Positions 32,901-43,390 of a stretch of 64,000 nucleotides of DNA are shown in pieces (position 1 is the first letter of the stretch; each line of letters begins with the position of its first letter). Where the stretch lies: assembly GCA_951217055.1 (NCBI GenBank), contig OX578284.1:16267187-16331186 (forward strand). Reading direction: 5' to 3'. This DNA is from Gerris lacustris. Its lineage: Eukaryota > Arthropoda > Insecta > Hemiptera > Gerridae. Made by a program: the position numbers and the translations under genes. The notes under the pieces are model-generated. The model was not told the DNA's origin. It was given only the letters and a program-made list of their open reading frames with translations, and ran no database searches.

Positions 32901-33124
32901 GAGACTTAGTTTTAAAGAAAAACCATGTACTTTCTTCGGGTACGAATAATTTTACATCGAAACTTGCTCCGAAATTTAGTGGTCCATTTAAAGTTATCAA
33001 TGTTGTTTCCCCTAGAGTTTATCAATTGGAAGATTCAAGTGGCCGAGATGTAGGACGCTGGCATATAAAGGATCTGAAGGTTTGGGTTGAGGACAACCCT
33101 GAAAGGCAACTGGAGGAGATGTAA
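29930..33124 (+). CDS. pol: Ty3/gypsy Pol polyprotein (PR-RT-RH-IN)
   Basis: The frame is open from 29930. It has no ATG before the protease and lies in the same phase as gag, behind three stops, so it is not a separate gene. Numbering from 29960: protease DTGAG at 41-45 and LLGLDF at 108-113; reverse transcriptase with D294 and YLDD at 357-360; RNase H D506, E547, D572, D615; integrase zinc domain H699, H706, C736, C739; integrase core D768, D828, E863 (34 residues between the last two, one fewer than the usual 35); a GPF motif near the C-terminus. All catalytic residues are present and no internal stop occurs over 1,054 codons. No chromodomain or env was seen. It would process Gag-Pol, copy RNA to DNA, and integrate. 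The only visible defect is the break at its junction with gag. Confidence 0.93.
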   Translation, partial: ASLINPSKSIVSGVSRQEKEILDILSNVSVGDKRLFIAIQIGDVSVKALVDTGAGKTYLGGSLVSNIPSSSDVEQVSATLADGSSVDVLAMPSVEFNLNGRIKTLSPYSFPGLSVDCLLGLDFIKTFSMVINVARGCWFFEDDPNRTFPFLVSKESINQIRSDNEDSVCGISALSPEEDARLKFFLEKELKTFTSVKGVAVGTKHYIDVEGHAPIRQRNYPVSPKVQEAINAEVDRMLKEGIIKPARSPWNNPIVMVKKPDGRYRFCIDFRKVNAVTKKDFYPLPIMTSILDKLRGARYLTTIDLRNAYHQIELDEGSQLVTAFSVPGRGTFAFVRMPYGLCGASNTFQAFLDSIIGPELEPYCWVYLDDIIIATDTFDKHLEYLALVFKRLREVGLALNTDKCCFCCKELKYLGFVVNEDGLKVDPDKIAPLVEYPTPKSVKEVRRLLGVASWYRRFIPDFSTTVEPLTRLLKKRIHWTWAEEQQIAFQKVKDLVSSAPVLSLPDFKIPFVLQTDASDVGLGAVLSQVVDGQERVVAFASRSLSDVERRYSTTDKECLAVLWSIKKFRAYLEGYSFTVITDHQSLKWLRNMTNPTGRLARWSLELQDMDFKVEYRKGSLNAVPDALSRIPEGQEICMLRLEDTNDVWYKRKVAKVLERPEVFPDWAVHDGRLYYHRETPVEAQLEGHVNDWKLVVPENIRREVFKENHERPEGGHQGVQKTFDRIANNYYWPGMWREIKAFCRRCSVCQKHKVDPGRIAGLFGARSYEEPWLTVAADFMGPFPTSSRGNGYLLVFLDLFSKWVEMVPVRKANAETVKRELENLIVYRWGTPRYFLTDNGTEFANKVIAAAAEGFGIELVKTPPYHPQANPVERVNRTIKTMISSFVDGNHKSWDLYIPQFRFAINSAVHCSTGFSPAIILFGRELNMPKTLRSEAEREVLVGASNPEAWIEKNSRLKEIKELVAQNLGIAAKKQAKYYDARRRHEEFKIGDLVLKKNHVLSSGTNNFTSKLAPKFSGPFKVINVVSPRVYQLEDSSGRDVGRWHIKDLKVWVEDNPERQLEEM

Positions 33125-33517
33125 ATTTTATTTGTTGTCTTGTCGTTTATGTCTGTAGGTTATCGTTTTAATTAGTAGGTTGTTTTGAGGTCTGAAACTT
33201 TTTGTTTGTTATTCTTTATCTAGTTGATTGTTACTAAGTATTTAAGTTAGTTAAATTGTTATTGTTATGATTTTAAAAGTTTTACTTTAAAATCCTGTTA
33301 TTGCTAGGAATTTATAATTTATTTAGTAGAAGATAGGTTAGGTAATGAGGTACAAAGTGGTTTATTTTCATTTGGTGGTCTAGCATTGCTATGAGAGTTC
33401 CCCGTCCTTCCTTAAGTATATACCATTCCATTGTCCTTTTCCATGGGCCAACTTTCTTGTGTAAAGTCTCTGTGACGGTCCTCGCAGAGTGAAGTGTGTC
33501 TCACCATTTCAAGACCA
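33125..33517 (+). other. Gypsy 3' internal region, truncated
   Basis: Non-coding sequence downstream of pol. Neither a polypurine tract nor an env frame is visible. It stops at CAAGACCA, where the duplicated FB arm (AGTTAGAAGACCG) begins. Shared bases at the junction are few. Confidence 0.7.
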
Positions 33518-34922
33518 AGTTAGAAGACCGAAAATCAATTTGATGTTAAGTCTGTCCCTTAATAGGTAAGTTATTCAAATATTACTCCAAATCAAAGTGG
33601 TCGTCTATCAAGTGACAAACTAACATCAACTTGATTTTTGGTCTTCTAACTAATTCGTACTCAGGATCATGAAAATCATATTGTCCACCATAAAAGGCGG
33701 GACATGGCCGCTCTCCACCGTTTTTTTTTTAAATGCCTAATGCCAAGCTCTGTCCTGCAGACGAACTTAGCCGACCGCCGACCACATATTCTTAAAAGGC
33801 ACGAAAGATTTACTTATTTACTTACTCACAAAATCCTAGCTTGATGTTAGTCAGACACTTGTTTGAACTCTATCTCCTGGACTATAAGTTGATCATCTAA
33901 AGGCCGCTTAAGAAGAATAGAATAGTGCATCATCTATCAAGGCAAAACAGAAATCAATTGAAGCAAGACTGGGGGGAAGAAGACCTCACGGATAAAGGAA
34001 GAAACTTTAAAAGATAAATTTTAAGTATTTAAAAATGTTGGTGATATCATAAAAGGATATTTGCCGTGGATAAAAACCTAAATCGTTTTAATCTTCCATA
34101 AAAATTATAAACTTTAATAGTCAATTACCAAGAATTATTTGTTAAAAAAAAGTAATTGCACGTAATTAGAGACTAATTTTCATCACAACCAACTAAACAG
34201 ACCACTCCTCTTTCTTTAACATTAAAAAAAACTTTTTCATAATATTTTTTAAGGGAAGCTTTGAATTAATTGAAAAAGGAATGGGAAATTCTTCTCTTTC
34301 CCACAGCTTTAATAACAGGGCCAATATAAAATCACCGAGGTGGATAATTCACCCCTTTTTTTAAGTCAAGTAAATAAATAAACTATTCTCAAGGGAGAGA
34401 AAATAATAACCTTACAAAGAAAAAGGGTTTTTGTTAAATTTATATTTCAGATCTCTTTATTTGACCTGGAAAATGTAAATACATATTAAAATGCACCCAC
34501 AGTTGCTGGAAACGATTAAAAGAGTACAAGTATCTGTTTATTTTGTTATTTTAAAGTGGTTATAACACAAAATGTTCATTTTATTTTAATTTGCATAAAT
34601 GAAATTAAAGAATGTAGCGAGAGAGGAAAATATAAATGGCATTCAAAAAGAAATTAAATTTTGAAATTTAGCTTCCATTAACAAGATTAACAATTTTAGT
34701 GAAAGGGATTTTTAATCGGCCATGTTGATTCAAGATGGTGGCCATATATGTATTTCAAACCACGTCCCCTAACTATAATAATTATAACCATTTCTTTGAA
34801 AAGCTAAAATAAAAGCATTGTATTGATAATTTATAAAATAATAAATAATAAATGTCTACCAAGACGGGATTATCTGTAATTGGATCCATTAGAGGAGAAA
34901 TCGGGGTGAAATAAATAAATAA

Positions 34923-34924
<2 letters not shown>

Positions 34925-34998
<74 letters not shown>
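34925..34998. repeat. (AT)n microsatellite, copy 2
   Basis: About 74 bp, 4 bp shorter than the copy 1 tract. It abuts the second LTR. Confidence 0.95.
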
Positions 34999-35001
<3 letters not shown>

Positions 35002-36558
35002 AACGAGGCAACTTTAAAGAACATCACTAACCTGGGATATGGATATCCATTATACCATTCTGCGGCAACTATGGGCAACACCAAACTATTATTCTGCGAC
35101 ACTTGGTTATTTTTATTAAGTGGAACTATGAATGAGAGGTGAACGATAGGCGACACAACACATCGGGATCTAGGGTCTGACTGCCGGTACTGCGCCCACA
35201 TGTAAACAAACCCAACTCCTTATCTGCTTATTAAACTCCGATCTCTTCAACAATAAAACCTTTGCTTTTAATTTAACTTGGAATAAAATAGATTATGGTT
35301 ATTAAACGATTTAGATGAACATTGTTTACGAGGCAACGACCTATCAACAGGGTACCATGTTGATGTTCGTGTTTCTTCCCGTCGGCCAACGGTAAGATGA
35401 CAGCTTCAAAACAGCTGATCTTCTGAATCGTCTTCATTCTCCGTCTTCGCAGGCCCGGTTTGTCGAGAGTCACAGCCTTCTGAGGGGATTTCCGAGGATA
35501 ATCACCCCGTTCCAGAGACTCCTCAATAAACCTTTTTTTTTATATAATTAATGTATTTAATTAGTAAACCTTTAAATAAATGTATTATTATTACTAGGGA
35601 ATGTTAATTACTATTTTAATATATTTAGTTGGTGTTTATTTAGGGAACATTTGTTTATTTAGGGAAATTTAGTAATATAATTAATTTTATGTGGTTTTCA
35701 AGCCTGAAGTGGCTAGATATGGGGGTATGAGCTTGGAAAATGGCTGTAGCATGAAGCATGTTTTTCTTTAATTTTTTTGTTTTCTGTTGATTTTGTAGTA
35801 AAAGGAAAAGTTTAGAGTATGTAGTGAATTGGGTAGAACCCCGAAGTGGAAATAACAGTATTAAGATTTATGTTATATGTAAGTTACCTTTCCCTTATTC
35901 TTTCATCATTACTAGCCACCAAACCACTCGTGTACCTCTATTCGTTTTGTGATATGTTAATTCTCATAGATATTTATTATATTATTATTAGATTATAGTT
36001 TAGATTTCTGGTATTATTTTATTATGTATGTAATTTGCTTATAATTAGGAAAGAATTTGTTGAGACCACGGATTTTGATTATTAAATGGATTCTGATATT
36101 TGTTCGTCCAAATAATATTATATGTCTCTGTAGATTGGTGAATTGATGAATTTACGACTGATTAATTTAGATTTTGAGTTAAGATTATTTGGGTCAGTTA
36201 CTCAACTATTGTTATTATTATTAGGTGATCACCGTTTGTTATTACTTTGATTGAATATTTGTTTAAGTTATTGTTTAGGTAATTATTAAAATGGAATGTT
36301 GCAATAAAATTTAAATTTCGTTATGATAATTAGTTTAGTACCTATCAGTTATTTATCCTTAATTTATCTAAATGTTAGCTATGGTTTGTTCAAGTAATTT
36401 TTTTTGTTTATGGTTTGATTGAAGCATTATGAACCCCTCCCAACTCCGATCGAGGTAGCCGAGGTTTAGAAAATCTATGTGACCGAGAATATTTGTCTTG
36501 AGTACGAGTACGGGACAAATACCTTATTAATTAATAATTAATTAAAAGTAGGATCACA
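34999..36558 (+). repeat. Second LTR (3' or solo)
   Basis: 1560 bp, TGTAACGAGG...GGATCACA, matching the 5' LTR. Because it is preceded by duplicated flank and an AT tract, not by a polypurine tract, it behaves as the LTR of a solo-LTR allele. Confidence 0.9.
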
Positions 36559-36642
<84 letters not shown>

Positions 36643-36650
36643 GGGGGGGG
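36559..36650. repeat. (AT)n followed by G10
   Basis: The right half of the gypsy target: about 82 bp of AT with one GT interruption, then ten G (36641-36650). The AT on both sides of the LTR pair fixes the insertion site within one microsatellite. Confidence 0.95.
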
Positions 36651-36821
36651 AATTTCGAAGAAAAATACCTCCAGTAATTCCGGAAAGTTAGCTATTAACC
36701 CATTAGTCGGAGTCAATTAGTAATAAGGGATTTTTTCAAATTACTTCATCCAAGAGGGTATAGAAATAAGGGACGAGAGAGTTAGGAAACTCTTTGGCAT
36801 ACAGACGTCGTCACTCATATA

Positions 36822-38778
36822 CAGAGACCTTCAAAATGTAGCATTTATTTTTATGAAATGTGGCACTAAAAAATGTGGCAATATGGCACTTATTTTGGCC
36901 AAATGTGGCATTTATTTTAGCTAACGTGGCATTTATTTTTCAACTTTCCAACCCCCCCCCCTCCCCTTTCCATTGTAAAAGGGATATTAAATCATGCAAC
37001 TTGAGTCCTATTAACTACATTATTACTAGGGTTAGGAATTATTTGCACTAAAAAGCCTAAATACATTCTCTCTGCAAGCCCGAAATATTCTTTTATATTC
37101 TCTATCAATTATTTAGGCCAACCGGGGGGGGGGGGGATTTATTAGAAATTGTGCATATACATACTTATATGTGTATAAGATGAAGAAGGTTTCTGACTTA
37201 TACACTTCTTTTTATGTAGCAATTTGCTTTGTAAACAAATTTCAAATTAAAATTATTATACTTTAATTAAACTTCTATACTTTAATTCAAATTATTATAC
37301 TGTACAATAATTATCTTTTCAATATTTTCTGTGGTCAATTTCTAGCGATTGATTGCTAGTATATTTTTTAATTTCAAAAATGACCTTTCCACGTTGGTAG
37401 AAACAATTGGCATATACATACTTCAATATAAAGCAGTCTTTTAAACTTGATACTGCGTCTCCGCCTTGCATTATTTTAACCCTTAAGCGCCCAGGATAAC
37501 ATTAACTATTTCATTCCAATCTGGATTTACATTTAAAGCAGCTTCCAGTATTTTTGGGGTTGCTCTCCTTTTTGGCCCGGCAACTCCATCGCAGCTTTTT
37601 GGAGCTCCAAGACAACTTTAGCAGCTGAAGTCAACGAAGTGCCTTGCACCTCTTCTTCTTTCATCTTGGGCAACTTAAAAAAATGAGCTCGTATAAAATT
37701 TAGCTGCGTCAAAGTTTGAACGTTTCCCAGTGCCTGCTTGGCTATTTTAATTGCCATGTTATCCTCTTCGTCGAATTCTTCTAATAGAACTTTCACTTTT
37801 TCTCCATGTTCTGCGTAATAAAGGGCCGCTCTTATTTAAGTTTCCCATCTTGTTAGGATAGGCTCTGAAGGAAGAGGGGTCCCTGGTAGCATTTCCTTGA
37901 AGATTGGCACTCGGCTTAGAGCTCTAATAAAAATTTGTTTACCCCACTGAAATTAAGTCATTTACAGCTGGTGAAAAACAGCATGGGCCAAGCAGGTTAC
38001 ATGGACCATTTTAGGGAACACACTTTTAAACACACCCCCGCTTTCAGTATGTATGCAGCGCTGTCAGAGCAGGGCAGTTCGGTTACTTCTATTCTTTGGC
38101 ATTGTCAAAAATGTAATACACAAACAAAGTTTAAATTCACTGGGAAAGTTCGAAGACTATAAGAACACAATAACTGTCAACAACCAGAGAGGTGGAATGA
38201 TATTGGTCAAGTATCTGACTCAGGTACACCTGAGACTGGAAGAGGGAAGGCACCGTTAGCAAAAAAACCCAAAATATAACACTATGTTTCTAAAGGAGGA
38301 GTTAATCCCTAAACCATTCAATATTACTACGAATGTGCCAATGGTTATCCTCTAAGTATGCTACTTATACCTTTTAAGGGTAATTGGTATTGAACACGAC
38401 AACACTACCTGCGTCTTTCCCCAGATTATTTGCTACACGCGGCTTTAAACTTGATTTTTTTAACCTTAGAACTTCTACCCGAGACGAAGTGTGTCACTAC
38501 CCTAAGATAGGAATCCACGTCACTTGGGGAATCCTCAGCACCTAGGAATCCTGCCCTGCAAGGGCGTATCTTACCTGGTTTTATGGGTTGTAGCAGAACC
38601 CCTTAGAATATTAGAATATTTCTATTTTTTTCGCAGAACTTAGCCCAAATAAGGCAAAATGTGGCACAAAGTGTGGCATTTTACCGAAAATCGGCAAAAT
38701 GTGGCTTTTTACCAAAAAATAGGCAAAATGTGGCATTTTAGTATGGCGCCATGGCAAAAAGGCATTTGAAGGTCTCTG
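36822..38778 (-). mobile_element. hAT transposon, decayed (1957 bp)
   Basis: Perfect 8-bp target duplication CTCATATA (36814-36821 and 38779-38786) around 14-bp terminal inverted repeats CAGAGACCTTCAAA. Both ends hold clusters of AATGTGGCA on the same strand (36850-36945 and 38655-38745), as subterminal transposase-binding repeats would. The interior carries remnants of a hAT transposase on the minus strand. Length, TSD and TIR start (CAG) all fit hAT. Confidence 0.93.
37533..38075 (-). pseudogene. hAT transposase remnant
   Basis: Reading the minus strand from about 38075: a D-S-A-A-Y-I-L-K-A-G stretch, then after a one-base shift PKMVHVTCLAHAVFHQL, then (after stops) SRVPIFKEMLPGTPLP and EPILTRWET, a stop, and AALYYAEHGEKVKVLLEEF, running on as an 87-codon frame to 37533. 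The VTCLAHA and P-x-L-T-R-W blocks are typical of the RNase-H-like core of hAT transposases. At least one frameshift and several stops make it inactive. Only about 180 of the expected 500-700 residues are visible. The N-terminal BED finger and C-terminal dimerisation region were not found. Confidence 0.8.
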
Positions 38779-38786
38779 CTCATATA

Positions 38787-39225
38787 TCATGTATCTGGGT
38801 GTATGACAATGACAGCTCTAGCTCTGGCATCTACTAGCTCTACCTAGTAGAGAACTAAAAACTATTTTACTCTCAATAATATAATTTTATACCGGAATAA
38901 GTGTTGTTTTGAGCTTTATTGTGTATAGTAGAGCTCGAAGATTGTAAAAATTCACTTCCCGTTCGTCTGTACACACACACTAGATAATTGTTTGGTAAAC
39001 TTAAACATCCGCGTTTCACAGCTTGCATTTTGGTTTTTAAAGCCCTTCTTCTAAGCGGTGATAATTATTCCCTATTTCCTTCCATTAACTTTCATTATCT
39101 TCCTATTATATCCTATTTATATCCTTATTCTTATATTTTATATCTAATCTACCTTTTCTATTATTAGTATTTATTATATAATATGTGAAAGAACAAGATG
39201 GTAATAAACGAAAAATTATCTCCTC
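38787..39225. other. No gene identified
   Basis: AT-rich with nothing recognised. Confidence 0.4.
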
Positions 39226-39600
39226 TCTATGAAATCCCAACAAAACACTTATGTAAAAAAAATAAGAAAGTCTCGCGAAAAAAGGTGTGAAGTCTCCCCC
39301 CTGCCCGAGTAAGTTCTACTAGATAATCCATCCAGTAAAACTAAATGATGTTTGTCTGTCCCCTCTCTCTAATCTCTGTCCCCCAAAAACTCAAAAAATG
39401 TCTTTCCCAAATAACTATACGTTTAAATTTAAAAACACATTTTCTGAATTGACAATTAGGCAGCACAAAGAGGTTAAAAAGTTTGCTGTTATTTAATTAT
39501 ATTTTCCCTATGGTTTATATTAAGATCTTTATAAAAAAATAAAATTGCTGAAAAAATAAAAGTGTGCTGTGAAATTGCCAAATCGGAAAATGTTTTTCAA
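39226..39600 (-). repeat. R5 interspersed repeat, reverse copy
   Basis: Starts GAAATCCCAACAAAACACTT and ends near GAATTGACAATTAGGCAGC. It matches 59497-59720 and, in reverse, 11233-11640 and 60240-60545. Confidence 0.75.
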
Positions 39601-39955
39601 TTTGAATTTATAGTGATTTGGGAAAGAAAATGTTCTGGGGTATTCGGTTGCTTTGGCATGAGTCATATAGCAGTAACAGACATTTACATAAAGCTCGGAT
39701 TAAGCTTTTATATCATATAGTTAAAAAAAGTGGCATTTAAAGCTTTTATTCGGTTAAATGTTTCATTAAGAATTACGGTTTTTATGAAGTTTTTAAGTGA
39801 ATCGATTTTTTTATGAATATTTAATACTTATAATAATTTCATATTTATTTTTTATAATATAAAATTAATTGACAGCTCCTTAGTAAATCACTTTGCTGCG
39901 AAGCATGGGGGCATATAATACAAATTAAACATATAATATATTTGTATATATATCA
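39601..39955. other. No gene identified
   Basis: AT-rich with nothing recognised. Confidence 0.4.
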
Positions 39956-39957
39956 CA

Positions 39958-40430
39958 CATACCGGTAACGTTTACGTGTCCGACGATAACTTGAGTAAAA
40001 GTTGACCAATTTATTTGAAATTTGGTATACGGTTACATGTTCAATGGACGCTCGAGTAAACGTGAGCTAAAAATTTAAAATTGGAATTTTAGGACGGAAA
40101 AAGATTCTATCATCACATTTGGATGAAACAATTTTTTTTTTTTTTTTTTTTTTTTCAAATAAAATGTTTAGTAAAACTTTGGCACCGTTATGAAAGGCTA
40201 AAGATTGCTAAAAATTACGAGTATTACAACAGAGGACCTAACTAAACGTTAAAAATTTTAATAAAACTTCCTATAAATCATTTAATGTATTATTAAAACA
40301 TAAATGTAAAATTTTAACTTGATACAATCAAAAGTTTTTGTGTAGAGAAGTGATACATTTTTAATAATGGTTGAAAAGGAGCTGGAGTCGTAATGTTAGA
40401 AGGTTCTACAAGAGACACCACGGCACTACT
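39958..40430 (-). repeat. R3 interspersed repeat, reverse copy
   Basis: GTAACGTTTACGTGTCCGAC, TTGAGTAAAAGTTGACCAAT, AAAGATTCTATCATCACATT and AATAAAACTTCCTATAAATC match the R3 copy at 63.4-64.0 kb. It lost its last ~80 bp, and a 24-base T run (about 40131-40155) interrupts it. Confidence 0.75.
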
Positions 40431-41333
40431 CTCAACCCCAATCATCAACACATTATAATTAATTACTTGATTTATAATAAATATATATAGCATTATCCTC
40501 TTAATGTTAGAGCCACGCGATGCCTAGTATATATATATATATATATACATGAACAACTTGCAGGGTAAATTTTAATTAATGCAATAAGGATAGAGTAATG
40601 AGCATGTATTTCAAGGGCCATGGTCAAAGGGTTTGTTTATACTGCGGCTTTGAGTTTGTTTTTACTAGGCTTCAGGGCAGTCCAGTTTCCCTTCATGTTA
40701 GGTAAGGGATGCGATGTTCACACCTGTTGTTAATAAGAACCTCCAGCAAAATAGAGGAGTTTGTAATAAACAGTTTGCTTTTACAAGCCTGTAAAGTCAT
40801 TACAGTCACACGCAGGTACTTAACTATGAGTTAGATGGTGGTATTTTCGTGTATTGGCTTAGATTTAAATTATACTAATTAAAGAAACATTGTGATTCTA
40901 AGATAAAAAGTTAAGTAACAATATATTATGGCCGAAACTGTAACAAATGGAACACGTTTTTCCTAATGAAATTTCGGGCAGGTGGGACCTGGACAAAAAA
41001 TTGACTCGCTCAGATTTCACGGGTTGGTCATCATAAAAACATGTTCAAAGTTAAAAAATAAACTTGCATTTATAAATGTTTAGACTGATTATTGCATTGT
41101 TATGGGAAATACATAATATGTGAAAGTTTCAGCTTTCTAGGTAGTGAGGAAGTGGGTCAATTTAAGATTACAATATTTCAGACATACAAAAAACAAGTGA
41201 CGTTAAATGAAAGTATGTAATAAAAGGGTATGAACGAATACATCTATATACGTCTTTTTATTAGTCTATAAAAAGTTTTAATTTCCCTACTTCTTTTGTC
41301 TTAATGAGCACAAGATTATTATTTCACTGGATA
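40431..41333. other. No gene identified
   Basis: AT-rich, with a short (AT)n near 40529-40547. Nothing else recognised. Confidence 0.4.
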
Positions 41334-41575
41334 AATGAATCGGCCACTTCTTTAGATTGTTATTCCCCTTATAAAAAAAGAGGGGAATAACAGTCTAAAG
41401 AAGGTGTACGGAATGTTCTTCAGACTGTTACTCCCCATATAAAAACAGAAGTGTGATTTTCCTTTGTCCCAAAGTACATTGGACTAAACGTCCCTTTGTC
41501 TTAATAGTTATTAAGTCAAAGTCATTTTTATTCTAAAAAAACAGGGAGTAACAATCTAAAAAAGTTATCCCCTTA
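41334..41575. mobile_element. R6 MITE cluster with a hairpin
   Basis: Left end ACTTCTTTAGATTGTTATTC, right end GGGAGTAACAATCTAAAAAA. Inside, 41347-41403 is a 23-bp hairpin with one mismatch in which one terminus is followed at once by its own complement. A third terminus copy starts at about 41414. It looks like one R6 element with a second, deleted copy nested at its left end. R6 termini recur at 50.9 and 55.6 kb. Confidence 0.65.
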
Positions 41576-42765
41576 TTATAACTCGATGTGCAAACGTTTT
41601 ATACTGTTGGATATTCGATCTAACCGTTTTGTCTAACGGACCTTGGTGGTAGCCATGTTGTACCTGGTTTACGAGAACGACGGACGCCACTTCTACCAAG
41701 AAGGAGATCAATGATAGACTACTATTTTTTTTTCTATTTGGGTGACAAATAAATCGAGTACGTAATCCCATAATATGGTTAAATTTTTATTAATTAATTA
41801 AGAGATAAAACTTAGGCTGTTGATGTCAATTATTTTTAAAACATAGCTAATTGGAAATTTTTACTCGAAAAGCTCTTGCAGCAATAAGAACAATATCAAA
41901 TTTTAATATTATGCTACTGCATATTTATTAAATTAAATATTCATATTTTTTTATTCTTAATTTATATAATTCAGAAAATGAACTACTGTTTGCACTTTAA
42001 TTCCCATTCCAAAACTAAGTTTTAATTAGTTTTTTATGTAGATTCATTTACTCTATGAGGAAATCTTTAGTAACAAACTAATAATAACCTGGTTTAGAAT
42101 AATAATTAAATCTAAGTTTAATTAACATACTTAAATAGATAAATTTTTAACATAAATTATTAGAAAGGGGAGCAAAGTTCTATGAAAATAAGTTTTTCGT
42201 TGTTTAAGTATAGTTGATGAATCCGGTAAAAACTGATCTTCGATCAGTGAAGGAACAAAATGAAGATTCAATTTTAACAACCCACCCTTAAAAAAAAGCT
42301 TTCTCCCCCTTAAATAAGATAAGAAGTCGAAGGCTTATCGATTTGAACTTTTTAATCTTAATCTAGGGAAAAAGGGGTGAAAAAGAAATTAAAATTCAAC
42401 ATTATATGCCGGACAACCCCAAGCAAAGGTTTAACGGAGCATAAAGTGGACAACGCCGACTTAAAAGATATTCAGGGTGAAAATATCATCAATATTCATT
42501 GAGCTAAGGGCTTGCTAATGCTTTGAAGAGATTATGCAGATTGGACCTAAAGGGATGAATCAATAACGTCACTTCAGCGTCAAGCCTGGTATAAGGTTCC
42601 TTGATTTTTACTCACTTTCTTGTGATAACATCATTGTGATAAAAATGAAGTATTAGAGCGAATGAAATGTTACAGAATGAGAGTTTATCTAAAGTTCATT
42701 CATGTAATACAAATGAACATGATAACATAATATAAACCCAGGACGATCAAATTCACTATCAAAGA
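41576..42765. other. No gene identified
   Basis: AT-rich. The short minus-strand frame at 41565-41771 overlaps the R6 end and has no recognisable content. Confidence 0.4.
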
Positions 42766-43390
42766 TAGACTGTCAATTAGTGTGGCCACATATAGCTTCT
42801 TCGCATCCTATCACGTAGTTTAATGATTTTATGCTTTTACAAGTCATAAATGTCTAATTTATTTAATTTTTCTCCCGTTTTTTTTTAATATGTCAAAATA
42901 GTTTTGATTTTTTATATTAATTAAAGTATCAATTAAGCAAAATTTGAAGAGCACACGTGTGTGCTCTTCACCAGATTAAAATTAATCTGCGGTCTACTTT
43001 CAACTAACCAAGCAAATTTCATAAAATTCAGATGAGTACTTTTGAAGATATAGGTGTAAATAAATGTATGTTTGTGCGCATGTTAAAGAGAAAAAAATGG
43101 GTGCAGAAGGTTGAAACTTATATAGGACTAACAATGGGCCAATTATGACCTACCATCCAAATTTAATTATAATAATCGGACGTGTAGTTTTTAAGATAAT
43201 ATCTTAAAAACCAAATATTATGTAGGTTCGCAAAAATTGAGCGACAGACCGACAGTCAGACACGGAACCAAAAATTTTCCTTGATATCTAAAACGGATCT
43301 TTGTCTTAGAATTTTTTGAATCAGAGACAAAAAATATTTTCGACGATCACATAGCCTCCGTTACCTCCGGTAAGCTCGAAAGAAAAAATG
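42766..43390 (+). repeat. R2 repeat, full-length copy with two snap-back duplications
   Basis: Runs from GACTGTCAATTAGTGTGGCC to the GGTAAGCTCGAAAG end. It differs from sister copies by two local inverted duplications: 42946-42969 (11-bp stem GAAGAGCACAC, 2-base loop) and 43187-43211 (11-bp stem GTTTTTAAGAT, 3-base loop). Sister copies at 15.7 and 18.7 kb have only one arm of each. Confidence 0.8.

Larger units (their letters stand above)
26957..33517 (+). mobile_element. Ty3/gypsy retrotransposon, 3' end lost
   Basis: Order: 5' LTR, primer site, gag, pol (protease, RT, RNase H, integrase), then 393 bp of internal sequence with no env frame. It inserted in an (AT)n tract. The matching AT tract on the far side (36559-36640) implies an AT-type target duplication that cannot be delimited. 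The internal region ends abruptly at 33517, where a second copy of the 5' flank starts. No polypurine tract joined to TGTAAC exists in the window. Near-identical LTRs indicate recent insertion. Confidence 0.9.
33518..36558 (+). repeat. Segmental duplication, copy 2 (flank plus second LTR)
   Basis: Same content and order as 25472-28516. Followed by (AT)n and a G run instead of a primer site, so this copy has the structure flank - (AT)n - LTR - (AT)n, that is, a solo LTR at the same target. Confidence 0.95.

Noticed and set aside
37935..38259. Plus-strand frames inside the hAT element
   Set aside because: The minus strand of the same stretch carries the transposase blocks; the plus-strand frames are shadows of it.
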